Assembly: GCA_016721315.1 (NCBI GenBank) | Contig: JADKIL010000005.1 | Span: 310,001 to 374,000, forward strand | Direction of reading: 5' to 3' | Source of the DNA: Candidatus Villigracilis vicinus | GTDB taxonomy: Bacteria; Chloroflexota; Anaerolineae; Anaerolineales; Villigracilaceae | Length of the DNA stretch: 64,000 bases | Shown: positions 52,560-60,599 of the stretch, piece after piece | How positions within the stretch are numbered: position 1 is the first letter of the stretch | How the letters are laid out: every line of letters starts with the position of its first letter | Notes under the pieces: generated by a model | The model's database searches: none | Told to the model about the DNA's origin: nothing | What the model saw: the letters and a program-made list of their open reading frames with translations, nothing else | Program-made: the position numbers and the translations under genes

Positions 52560-52680
52560 TATGTCACCCTGAGCGACACTGCGCCGCACTGAGTTTGTTG
52601 CAGTGCAGGTGTAGCGAAGGGTCTCTACCAAGATAATCGAGACTCTTCGGTCGCGAAGAGCGCTCCCTAAGAGTGACACC
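52560..52680. repeat. Intergenic repeat, GTCACCCTGAGCG-type
   Basis: It contains TGTCACCCTGAGCGA, GCGAAGGGTCTC, GAGACTCTTCGGTCGCG and AAGAGTGACA, which are two linked half-elements in opposite orientation. A related unit lies in reverse at about 20027-20062. No coding capacity. Confidence 0.7.
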
Positions 52681-52688
52681 ATAATCCT

Positions 52689-53087
52689 TCAATCCCGATA
52701 ATCCCCCACGTAAAACTCCAGCTGAATATTATCAGGGTCACGAAAGCAGACGTATTCTTCCTTCCCGTCCGGGTCGAATTCAATGCCTGCGGTTGGAATA
52801 TTCATTTCTTTCAATAAGATCAATAAATCTTCTAATTGATTGCACGAATCGACGGCAAAGGCAAAGTGGTCGAGCCCGATACGGTTCTCATCAAAGCGGT
52901 CATTGGAAATCGGCTGATGCGGCGCTCGTTGAAACGCCAACAGGAAGTTATCACATGAGATCCAACGGATGTTTTCGTTCCCGCCGCCGATCTCCACACC
53001 GAGAATGCGACGATAGAACGCATCCGACCGGGCAGGGTCAGCTACGGTCAAAATGATGTGATGAACTCCACGAACTTGTTTTGGCAT
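52689..53087 (-). CDS. VOC-family (glyoxalase/fosfomycin-resistance fold) protein
   Basis: 132 residues, one VOC module pair. GVHHIILTVADPARSDAFYR carries the first metal His; IGLDHFAFAVDS the second; and VCFRDPDNIQLEFYV the last ligand Glu, in the usual order. The substrate is not known. GGAGAT precedes the start. Confidence 0.88.
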   Translation of the reverse strand: MPKQVRGVHHIILTVADPARSDAFYRRILGVEIGGGNENIRWISCDNFLLAFQRAPHQPISNDRFDENRIGLDHFAFAVDSCNQLEDLLILLKEMNIPTAGIEFDPDGKEEYVCFRDPDNIQLEFYVGDYRD

Positions 53088-53109
53088 CCGAAATCTCCTT
53101 CACAAGATA

Positions 53110-53159
53110 ATAAAAGACCGTGGACGCCCGACAATCGTGATTGCCTTCGTCCACGGTCT
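53110..53159 (-). terminator. Terminator/repeat after the Ycf45-like gene
   Basis: AGACCGTGGACG (53115-53126) and its exact complement (53148-53159), then TTTTATTA on the minus strand. A degraded third copy (GTCCGCGGTCTTA) at 53169-53182 suggests a dispersed repeat used as a terminator. Confidence 0.7.
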
Positions 53160-53179
53160 ATGGTCAATCGTCCGCGGTC

Positions 53180-54769
53180 TTACTCTCTAAAAATCCTCAC
53201 ATGCCTGCGTGGTTCTTTGCCATATGAATGAGAAACCAACTCGGCATCACGCGCCATCTCATGTTGCAAACGGCGCACGAGGGATGGTCCCGGCGGCAGG
53301 TCAACGAAGCGCTCACCATTCAAGACCGCGCTAATGGCTTGCTTTGCCGCATCACGAACATCTTCCATGTTATCGCGCTGCACATGCTCGGTCAGGCTAT
53401 ACAGGTCGCTTACGAACTGCTCGGTCTGCGAAACCGAATTCGCGCGCAGTACATAGATCGGCATGCCGCGTGCTTCGGCGTCCATGATGGTGTGCTCGCG
53501 ATTACGGTAATACGTCCGCAGCGTCACCAGCACATCGGCTTCGGCGGCATCGGTTACAACAACCGCGGGCACACCGAGTCGCTTCGCGGCTTGCTGGAGT
53601 CGATTGCGCGCCACGCCATAAGCGAAGATGCGGATGGTCTGCAACTTTGCGCCAACGTTCGGAACTTGATTCGGCGTAGGCGAATGATCGACGGGTTGAG
53701 AAGCAGGCTGTTGTCTACGAGTCCGAAGCGGGGTTTTCGTCGGCGCTTCCGTTCTGGACTTTGGAGCGGGTGCGGCTTTCTCGATCTTGATCTCACCCGA
53801 TTCGTCGCGGGTGCGCACTTCCGGCGGGATGGGTGCATCACGCAAGAGCGAGTCGACCGAGGTCATGATGTCTTGGTGCACCGTGAAGCGGTCGCGGGTT
53901 TGGATCTCGATCAGCACGTCAAAGGTCGGCGGCGCGCGGCGTTCGAGCACGGTCTTCTGCGTACCACGACGGCGGGCTTCTTCATCTGAAAGAGTCACGG
54001 CTTCGATGCCACCGACAAGGTCACTGAGCGTGGGGTTGAGCAAAAGGTTATCAAGGGTTTGTCCGTGTGCCGTGCCGATGAGTTGCACACCGCGTTCTGC
54101 GATGGTGCGGGCGGCGAGAGCTTCAAGTTCGCGCCCGATCTCGTCGATGACGATGACTTCGGGGTTGTGATTCTCGACGGCTTCGATCATGACTTCATGC
54201 TGAAGCATCGGCTCGCGGACTTGCATGCGGCGCGCCCTGCCCACAGCGGGATGCGGCACATCACCATCACCACCGATTTCATTGGAGGTATCGACGATAA
54301 CCACGCGTTTATTCTCGGCGAGGATGCGGGCGGCTTCGCGCAGAAGCGTGGTCTTTCCCACACCAGGGCGACCAAGGATGAGCACTGACTTACCTGATTC
54401 GATCAAGTCTTGAATGATATCGACAGTGCCATACACCGCGCGACCGACGCGGCAGGTGAGCCCGACGATGGCACTGCGCCGATTTTTGATGGCAGAGATA
54501 CGATGAAGCGTACGCTCCATGCCTGCGCGATTGTCCGTATCAAATGTACCGATGCGCTCGGTGATATGGTCGATCTCGGCGCGGGTGATCTCAGTATTGA
54601 GTAACGGAATTTCGCCATCCACAAAGCGGGCGGCAGGAATACGACCGAGGTCGATGACGATCTCCAGCAGTTTCTCGTTGTTATTCGCCTTCTCCACGGC
54701 ATGACGAATGTTCGAGGGGAGCACGTCCAGTAGGGCTTCAAGGTCGTCTGTGATTCGATGTTGTGTCAT
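53180..54769 (-). CDS. Ycf45/SpoIIIAA-like AAA ATPase with C-terminal R3H-like region
   Basis: About 529 residues. N-terminal helical part (1-120), then an AAA domain with Walker A LGRPGVGKTTLLREAARIL, Walker B EVIVIDEIGRELEALAA and GTAHGQTLDNLLLNPTL. A Pro/Thr-rich linker (about 330-370) precedes a second domain (RIFAYGVARNRLQQAAKRL, then AEADVLVTLRTYYRNRE), and the end resembles R3H (LPPGPSLVRRLQHEMA). Proteins of this family are thought to bind nucleic acid; the function is not proven. Start ATG 54769 replaces a longer frame that begins inside the upstream repeat. Confidence 0.8.
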   Translation of the reverse strand: MTQHRITDDLEALLDVLPSNIRHAVEKANNNEKLLEIVIDLGRIPAARFVDGEIPLLNTEITRAEIDHITERIGTFDTDNRAGMERTLHRISAIKNRRSAIVGLTCRVGRAVYGTVDIIQDLIESGKSVLILGRPGVGKTTLLREAARILAENKRVVIVDTSNEIGGDGDVPHPAVGRARRMQVREPMLQHEVMIEAVENHNPEVIVIDEIGRELEALAARTIAERGVQLIGTAHGQTLDNLLLNPTLSDLVGGIEAVTLSDEEARRRGTQKTVLERRAPPTFDVLIEIQTRDRFTVHQDIMTSVDSLLRDAPIPPEVRTRDESGEIKIEKAAPAPKSRTEAPTKTPLRTRRQQPASQPVDHSPTPNQVPNVGAKLQTIRIFAYGVARNRLQQAAKRLGVPAVVVTDAAEADVLVTLRTYYRNREHTIMDAEARGMPIYVLRANSVSQTEQFVSDLYSLTEHVQRDNMEDVRDAAKQAISAVLNGERFVDLPPGPSLVRRLQHEMARDAELVSHSYGKEPRRHVRIFRE

Positions 54770-55032
54770 AGTTAAAGTACCAGGTTCCAAGTGTCAGGTA
54801 TCAAGTGACACGTTAAATCAAAAAAAGGAAAAAAGAAAGAGGCACGCGAATAAGGACAAGCGCGGCTTGGGTTTTATGGGTGTAGGGGGGAATAAAAAAG
54901 GATCATGATGGTGTACCTGCCTTCCTGGGGCGTCACGCGCAGAGTTTCGCGTGTCAGGCATCCTGTGCCGTTTTTGTAATGGCAGATGACATTATAGCAG
55001 GTGCCCGGTTAACAGACTGTTAGAGATGCGTG

Positions 55033-55881
55033 TTAATTTTTTGATTTGTCTGACGAATTTTGGGCGTGCCAATTCTTCAAGACCAGGTACGCGATCGGCA
55101 GGCTGATGCCCAACCCAGAGATGCGAATGGATTTTCGGTTGGTCAACATTAAAGCGATGAAATACTGTTTACCGTTGCGAGATTGAGTAAAGGACAATCG
55201 AACCGAAGCGATCTCATCCGCAAGCAAGGTCTTCTCGCTAAACACATATTTCAAAATCAACGAATTCCTTTCCAGCGTCAATGAGTTTGGAATTGAGAAG
55301 ACCATGGCAGCAGCAAAAGCAGCAAATAACACGAATGCCAGCAGGGCGATCAGTCCGGCAAATGGCGCCTCAGAAGTATCCATGATCGAAAGAAAAAATG
55401 AGAGCGATATGCCTAATAACAACAGCAAAACGGACATCAACAACGCAAGCGGACCCAACCCGCGCCTCATTTCGCCATACTCCTGCGATGAAAAAAGGTC
55501 TGGGCGCTTCGAGCCAAGGATATCAATGATCTCCTCATAGCCCGGCAACCCCGGGCTTGGAGTGACGGTCATATCTTCATTGTAGTCATGCAACTTGATA
55601 TTGAAGCCCCTGCCCGAAACACGCCCAATATCCGACCAGCGCATAGACTTGGAACCGAAAAGGGATTGAGTGGTGATCTCATCATCGGTAAGAATGACCT
55701 TTGACGAAACACTCAGAAAGATCGCCCCGAACATCAATATTCCCAAAACGGCAAAGGGCAGCATGGGGAAAAGCCGAATCAAAGCTGCTCCCGAAAGCGA
55801 TGAACGCCAACATGAACACAAAAAGATAATGAGCACGATCAAGGCAAAGAGCGAATTCTTGAAAACATGCGGTTCGTTCAT
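55033..55881 (-). CDS. Membrane protein with two bacterial PH-like segments
   Basis: 282 residues, no family recognised with confidence. Two helix pairs (about 10-60 and 145-195) alternate with two soluble segments that look alike: VILTDDEITTQSLFGSKSM-RWSDIGRV and LTLERNSLILKYVFSEKTL-LADEIASV. Such 'lt.d.i......f......i.W.di..v' blocks are typical of bacterial PH domains. An internal duplication is likely. It stands alone and diverges from the DUF389 gene. Confidence 0.65.
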   Translation of the reverse strand: MNEPHVFKNSLFALIVLIIFLCSCWRSSLSGAALIRLFPMLPFAVLGILMFGAIFLSVSSKVILTDDEITTQSLFGSKSMRWSDIGRVSGRGFNIKLHDYNEDMTVTPSPGLPGYEEIIDILGSKRPDLFSSQEYGEMRRGLGPLALLMSVLLLLLGISLSFFLSIMDTSEAPFAGLIALLAFVLFAAFAAAMVFSIPNSLTLERNSLILKYVFSEKTLLADEIASVRLSFTQSRNGKQYFIALMLTNRKSIRISGLGISLPIAYLVLKNWHAQNSSDKSKN

Positions 55882-56002
55882 GGAGTCTCCTTATTAATAG
55901 GATGTACGCTAAAAACAAAAGCAGGATGCAGGCATCCAATTACCCGAGAGGATTGTAATTGCAAATTCCCCACCCCGCCTCCCTCTAATTCATTATCGCC
56001 TG

Positions 56003-56015
56003 TATAATTACAGTA
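56003..56015 (+). promoter_or_regulatory. Possible leaderless promoter of the DUF389 gene
   Basis: TATAAT at 56003-56008 lies only six bases before ATG 56015. There is no ribosome site and no clear -35 box. If used, the transcript would start at or next to the start codon. Confidence 0.45.
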
Positions 56016-57313
56016 TGTCTATGTCAGAAGAACCAATTCTGCCCCCATTGGAACCGCCCGCAGAGCCGCCCGTCCGCCGCAGGCGCGCCACACGCCGTTC
56101 CCACATCCCAACCGATGCGGAAGGGCAGGCAGAGTTGATCGCCTCACTCGCACGCCGTGCTTACCCGTCCATCGAGTTGTTCGTCTTCTCCCTGGTCTGC
56201 GGCGCGATTCTCGGTCTTGGCTACCTGCTCGACTCGCAGGCAGTTCTTTTATTAGGCATTCTGGTTGCGCCGCTCATGATCCCCTGGGTTGGCTTCCTGC
56301 TTGCCATCCTCACTGGCTCGCTGCGCTTCATGTTTGAAACAATCATGGCGCTGCTCATCAGCATCCTCTTTGTATTTCTCGGGGGACTGCTAACAGGGTT
56401 CGCTGCACGACTGTTCATGCCCATCACGTTCAACAATGTATTCATTCACTCGCGGCTCTGGCTGCCTGAATTGATCGTCTTTGCTCTTGGCGCAATCACC
56501 CTCACCATTTCCTTCGCTAGATCTGAAGATAAGCCTTTCCTGCCTAGTGTGTTGATCGCCTATGCATTCTTTCTCCCCATCGGCGCAACTGGCTTTGGTC
56601 TTGGTGCAGGTCTGCCGGATGTCTGGCTGCAAGGCTTGCTGGTCTTCCTGACTCACTTTGCCATGACCAGCATCCTCGGTCTCATCACGCTCTTCGTTTT
56701 GCGCCTGCGCCCATCGTCTGGGGGCATCGTACTAAGCGGAATTACATTCGCCGTCTTCGCAGGCATCATCATTGTTCTGATCGGATCCGGCGGCGGATCC
56801 CAGCCTGCTGCTCCAACCGCCATCCCAGCCACTGCGACAAATGCATCAGCCTCGCTTCCTTCCCCGACCGTAGGTCTCTCTGCCACCCCCAACCCCAGCC
56901 CCACACAGGCGGTTGATTCTGCCACACCCAGCCCTATTGCCAGTCTCGGCACCGCAGAAGTGAGCCCCGTACCGTTGACGTTGGAGATCACACTCCCGCC
57001 CACCGATACGCCCACGATTACACTTACCATTCAACCGCAGTCGATCTATGGAAAGGTGGCAGCCAACGAAGGTGGTGGTGCAAACTTGCGTGACGCGCCC
57101 GGCGGCACCTATGTGATGACCCTGCTCAACGGCACCATCGTCGAGACCTATTCTGAGTTTCAGGTGCTTAACAACGTCACTTGGGTCAAGGTCTTTGCTT
57201 CTGTGAACGGACAACGCATTGAAGGCTGGCTGCTGGAATCGGTCATCTCGTATGCCACTCCCGCACCGAACTTCGGTCCTTCCGTCACCCCCGCCGTCAC
57301 ATCCACCCCGTAA
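56015..57313 (+). CDS. DUF389 membrane protein with C-terminal SH3 domain
   Basis: 432 residues. A Pro/Arg-rich cytoplasmic start (1-45) is followed by about six helices of DUF389 type (LLLGILVAPLMIPWVGFLLA, then a pair at 105-130 and others to 260). A Thr/Pro/Ser-rich outside linker (265-335) leads to a bacterial SH3 domain (GKVAANEGGGANLRDAPGG ... WVKVFASVNGQRIEGWL). The SH3 part would contact the envelope outside the cell. DUF389 itself has no known function. ATG 56015 or 56021 may be used. A terminator follows. Confidence 0.8.
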   Translation: MSMSEEPILPPLEPPAEPPVRRRRATRRSHIPTDAEGQAELIASLARRAYPSIELFVFSLVCGAILGLGYLLDSQAVLLLGILVAPLMIPWVGFLLAILTGSLRFMFETIMALLISILFVFLGGLLTGFAARLFMPITFNNVFIHSRLWLPELIVFALGAITLTISFARSEDKPFLPSVLIAYAFFLPIGATGFGLGAGLPDVWLQGLLVFLTHFAMTSILGLITLFVLRLRPSSGGIVLSGITFAVFAGIIIVLIGSGGGSQPAAPTAIPATATNASASLPSPTVGLSATPNPSPTQAVDSATPSPIASLGTAEVSPVPLTLEITLPPTDTPTITLTIQPQSIYGKVAANEGGGANLRDAPGGTYVMTLLNGTIVETYSEFQVLNNVTWVKVFASVNGQRIEGWLLESVISYATPAPNFGPSVTPAVTSTP

Positions 57314-57324
57314 CCTCACCAAAC

Positions 57325-57365
57325 AGACAACAGTCACTTTCCAAGTGGCTGTTGTCTTATTTTTA
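57325..57365 (+). terminator. Rho-independent terminator
   Basis: AGACAACAG (57325-57333) pairs with CTGTTGTCT (57349-57357), with further inner pairing, then TATTTTT. It lies 12 bases after the DUF389 stop. Confidence 0.85.
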
Positions 57366-57392
57366 TGTCAACTTACCACTCAAGGAGAATCA

Positions 57393-58841
57393 ATGCCCAT
57401 CCATTTTGGCACCGACGGCTGGCGCGCCGTCATCTCAGATAGTTTTACATTCAGTAATTTACGCATGGTTTCGCAAGCCATCGCCGACGCAGTTGCTTCA
57501 GATCACTGGGACAAATCCGAAAACGTCGATTCCAAAAAGATCGTGGTTGGCTACGACACTCGCTTCCTCTCGGACCGCTTCGCAGGTGAAGTGGGGCGCG
57601 TCCTTGCCGCCAATGGCTTTACCGTCCTGCTGGCACAATCGGACTCACCCACACCTGCCATTTCATACGCCGTCAAGAACAACAACGCCATTGCAGGCGT
57701 GATGATCACTGCCTCACACAATGCGCCGCGCTATAACGGCGTGAAGTTAAAGGGCGCATTCGGCGGCTCAGCGCTGCCGGAACAATGCCGCCGCGTGGAA
57801 GTCTACATTAACGACAACGAAGAACAGGCACGCGGACCCAACTTAATGGATTACAACAAGGCGCGCGAAGCGGGACTGATCCAACGTTTCAATCCATTGC
57901 CCGCCTACTTTGACCATCTTCGAAAGCTCATCAATACCGATGTGATCGCCGAAAACCCACAACGCTTCGTGGCAGATGCCATGTACGGGTCAGGGCGTGG
58001 CGTGATCAAATCCTTTTTGCAGGGCACCGGCTGCGAGGTCTACGAGATCCGCGGCGAGATGAACCCCGGCTTCGGCGGTGTCCACCCTGAACCGATCGCC
58101 AAGAATCTGGGCGCATTATCCAGCGCGGTCAGTTCGGGTTTTGGAAACTTCGGCGTGGTCACCGATGGTGATGCCGACCGCATCGGCGCGATGGATGAAC
58201 GCGGCAACTTTGTTGACCCGCACAAGATCATGGCACTCTCGTTGAAATATCTCGTTGAGAAACGCGGCATGAGCGGCGCAGTCGTCCGCACGGTTTCGAC
58301 CACACGCATGCTGGACCGTCTTGCCAAGCGCTATGGTGTCAAAATTTACGAAACACCTGTGGGCTTCAATCACATTGCCGACATCATGATGAATGAAGAT
58401 GTGCTCATCGGCGGCGAAGAATCCGGCGGCATCTCATTCAAGGGACACATCCCCGAAGGCGACGGTCCCATCATGGGCTTGTTGATCGTGGAAATGCTGG
58501 CAGCGTATGGCAAGTCGCTTGGAGAACTGGTCAACGATCTGCTTGCAGATGTGGGTCCTGCCTTTTACGAACGCGTTGACCTGCGCCTCAGCCGCCCGGT
58601 TGCCAAAGCCGAGATGACCGAATTCCTCACCAAAAATGCACCTGCTGAGATCGGCGGCGCAAAAGTGTCCGAGATCAGTCAACGTGACGGCGTTAAATAC
58701 ATCATGTCTGACGACTCCTGGTTATTGGTTCGCCCATCGGGTACCGAACCGGTTCTGCGTGTCTACGCCGAAGGACGCACGAATGACATGGTCAAAGCGC
58801 TCTTGGGATATGGAAAGAGTGTTGCTGAAAGTGTCGTCTAA
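57393..58841 (+). CDS. Phosphoglucomutase/phosphomannomutase family enzyme
   Basis: About 482 residues. An alpha-D-phosphohexomutase that moves phosphate between C6 and C1 of hexoses. The phosphoserine is S108 in MITASHNAPRYNGVK (the family usually has TASHNP; Ala replaces Pro). The metal loop is VTDGDADRIG, the sugar loop GGEESGGISF, and the phosphate loop RPSGTEPVLRVY. Start ATG 57393 has AAGGAG; the frame extends to 57219 but that part lies in the previous gene and its terminator. Glucose or mannose preference cannot be told. Confidence 0.93.
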   Translation: MPIHFGTDGWRAVISDSFTFSNLRMVSQAIADAVASDHWDKSENVDSKKIVVGYDTRFLSDRFAGEVGRVLAANGFTVLLAQSDSPTPAISYAVKNNNAIAGVMITASHNAPRYNGVKLKGAFGGSALPEQCRRVEVYINDNEEQARGPNLMDYNKAREAGLIQRFNPLPAYFDHLRKLINTDVIAENPQRFVADAMYGSGRGVIKSFLQGTGCEVYEIRGEMNPGFGGVHPEPIAKNLGALSSAVSSGFGNFGVVTDGDADRIGAMDERGNFVDPHKIMALSLKYLVEKRGMSGAVVRTVSTTRMLDRLAKRYGVKIYETPVGFNHIADIMMNEDVLIGGEESGGISFKGHIPEGDGPIMGLLIVEMLAAYGKSLGELVNDLLADVGPAFYERVDLRLSRPVAKAEMTEFLTKNAPAEIGGAKVSEISQRDGVKYIMSDDSWLLVRPSGTEPVLRVYAEGRTNDMVKALLGYGKSVAESVV

Positions 58842-58860
58842 ATTTTGATAGAGAAGTAAT

Positions 58861-58903
58861 GAATCAAAAACTCACCCAGTGATATCGGGTGAGTTTTTGA
58901 TTC
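58861..58903. terminator. Bidirectional terminator
   Basis: A 17-bp perfect stem (58861-58877 with 58887-58903) with A-run and T-run, between convergent genes. Confidence 0.93.
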
Positions 58904-58918
58904 AGGGTGATTAACCAG

Positions 58919-59488
58919 TTAGCGGGTCGGGGCGAAGCGTAAACGGCGCGCCATCAAGATGACGATAATGAACGCCAGTGCCATCACAACCAACCCCGGC
59001 ACACCGACATCTTCCACAAAGCCGGTCTGCGGTAAAGCAGTGGTGGTTGGCACAATGGTCAACTGTGCAATGGCAGCTTGGGTCAGCGCCGCACCAACAG
59101 TGGCAGTAGCTGCCGCCGGAGTACCAGCCCCGGTTACAAGGTTTGGATCGGCAGTGCGGGTCACAGTGGCAATATTCACCACAGGTGTGGATGTCGGCGG
59201 TAGAGTTGCCGTCGGCAAAATGGAGGCTTCGAAAGTGGCGGTCAGGGCATCATTGATAAAGTTGCTGGCGACCTGTGCAGTTTCAGAAGCTGCCACAGCC
59301 TGCTCATTGACCTGTGTGCTGGAATTCTGGGTGAAAAGATAAACACCTACAAGACAGGCAATGGAGATCAGGATGATACCGCCCAAAATACCGGCAGCGA
59401 TCAGGAAGGTGCGATTATTATTCGACTCTTCCGGAAGTTGTCCGTCGTCGGGGACGTTTTCATCAAAATTGGGTTCTTCAAAAGACAT
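58919..59488 (-). CDS. Gene V: Thr/Pro-rich surface protein with LPQTG and two membrane helices
   Basis: 189 residues, not in a family I know. An acidic cytoplasmic start (about 1-26) is followed by a helix (FLIAAGILGGIILISIACLVGVYLF within 28-52). A Thr/Ala/Pro-rich outer stretch (about 95-145) leads to LPQTGFVEDVGVPG, a second helix and the basic end RRLRFAPTR. The last part has the exact order of a sortase signal: LPxTG, helix, positive tail. A ribosome site (AGGAG) precedes the ATG. It follows gene W by 52 bases on the same strand. Confidence 0.7.
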   Translation of the reverse strand: MSFEEPNFDENVPDDGQLPEESNNNRTFLIAAGILGGIILISIACLVGVYLFTQNSSTQVNEQAVAASETAQVASNFINDALTATFEASILPTATLPPTSTPVVNIATVTRTADPNLVTGAGTPAAATATVGAALTQAAIAQLTIVPTTTALPQTGFVEDVGVPGLVVMALAFIIVILMARRLRFAPTR

Positions 59489-59540
59489 GGAGCACTCTCC
59501 TGATTATTATGGTCTTCAATTTACAGTTCAGCCGGGGCAA

Positions 59541-60596
59541 TTATCCCACAACTTCCATGTTTACGAGCGGAACGATCACCGTTTCGTCATTCTCAAGTTT
59601 AACTTCAGCTGCCTGAGCGCGCAGTCCGCTGGGCAGGGTGGTCAGACCGGGCTTGATGGATACAATGGAACCGATCATTCCCATGGCTGGCGGGCGGCGC
59701 ATTTTAACTTGCAGTCCCGGCGCAAAAGCTTCGATCTCATTGAGCATGGGCGGCTCGGCAGAGACAGGCAATGGAATGAATATCTCGGGGCGCGCACCAG
59801 TATAGCGATCATAAGCTTCGGCGTTCAGGGAAATTTCACGCTTGGCATTTGTGCTGAGCAATTTATATGCAGCTGAATTCATCGACAGGGAACCGATGCC
59901 GTCTGTAACCAGAATGGGGAAACGCATCTCACGCGCTTTTTGCAGCAGTGCAGGCTGAATGCTGGAAACGATCAACCCACGGGCAGGCAGGTCTGCCAGC
60001 GCCTGCAAGGCTTCGACCGTATTAAGCATACCTCCAAGGATAATGGAACCGCGCAGGCTGACATCCACACGACCCGGCACCAGTACGGTATCGGGAGCTT
60101 CCATCAAGTTGACGAGCAAGCCCGCGTCAATGCGACCGTTCCCCCAAACACCCTGCACCAATCCGCCAGAGGTTTGGATCACCACACCGCGATTCGGCAC
60201 AACCTGGATCACGGTACCAGGGATACCGGCGCGTAATTCCATTTTTGCTTCGCCGACTTCCATCAAAACCTGACCGCCCCCCACAGCCACAACACGCCCT
60301 TCGCGCGGTGCGCGAACTGAACGAGCGAACATGCCGCGCCCAACGGCGATCGTGGTGCCTGCTGCAATCTTATCGTCCACCTGGCACTTGATCAATTTCT
60401 CCGCAGCGATGGGCGAAATGCCCAATGTGCGAGAGACATCCAGCAGGGCATGTTCACGCGCCCAGTGAGTTTCAGCAACAATCTCACCCGCGGTCACTTT
60501 CTGTTGAACGCGTGCGATGACATTTCCGGAAACAGGCAAAAGCCGCTCACGGACTATGGTGGTCAGACCGACGACATGATGTACGGGTGCAAGCAT
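59541..60596 (-). CDS. Gene W: beta-rich protein of unknown function next to the MutL-like gene
   Basis: 351 residues, soluble, family unknown to me. Residues 1-130 contain hairpin-like repeats that resemble lipoyl/barrel-sandwich pieces (VSGNVIARVQQKVTAGEIV; VRAPREGRVVAVGGGQVLM). Residues 145-260 have an alternating pattern with glycine turns (GSIILGGMLNTVEALQALA, ARGLIVSSIQPALLQKAR) that looks like a Rossmann-like or swivelling domain. The C-terminus resembles a KOW or SH3-like barrel (GMIGSIVSIKPGLTTLPSG). Its start is three bases after the stop of gene X, so it should function with the ATPase. Confidence 0.6.
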   Translation of the reverse strand: MLAPVHHVVGLTTIVRERLLPVSGNVIARVQQKVTAGEIVAETHWAREHALLDVSRTLGISPIAAEKLIKCQVDDKIAAGTTIAVGRGMFARSVRAPREGRVVAVGGGQVLMEVGEAKMELRAGIPGTVIQVVPNRGVVIQTSGGLVQGVWGNGRIDAGLLVNLMEAPDTVLVPGRVDVSLRGSIILGGMLNTVEALQALADLPARGLIVSSIQPALLQKAREMRFPILVTDGIGSLSMNSAAYKLLSTNAKREISLNAEAYDRYTGARPEIFIPLPVSAEPPMLNEIEAFAPGLQVKMRRPPAMGMIGSIVSIKPGLTTLPSGLRAQAAEVKLENDETVIVPLVNMEVVG

Positions 60597-60599
60597 GGA

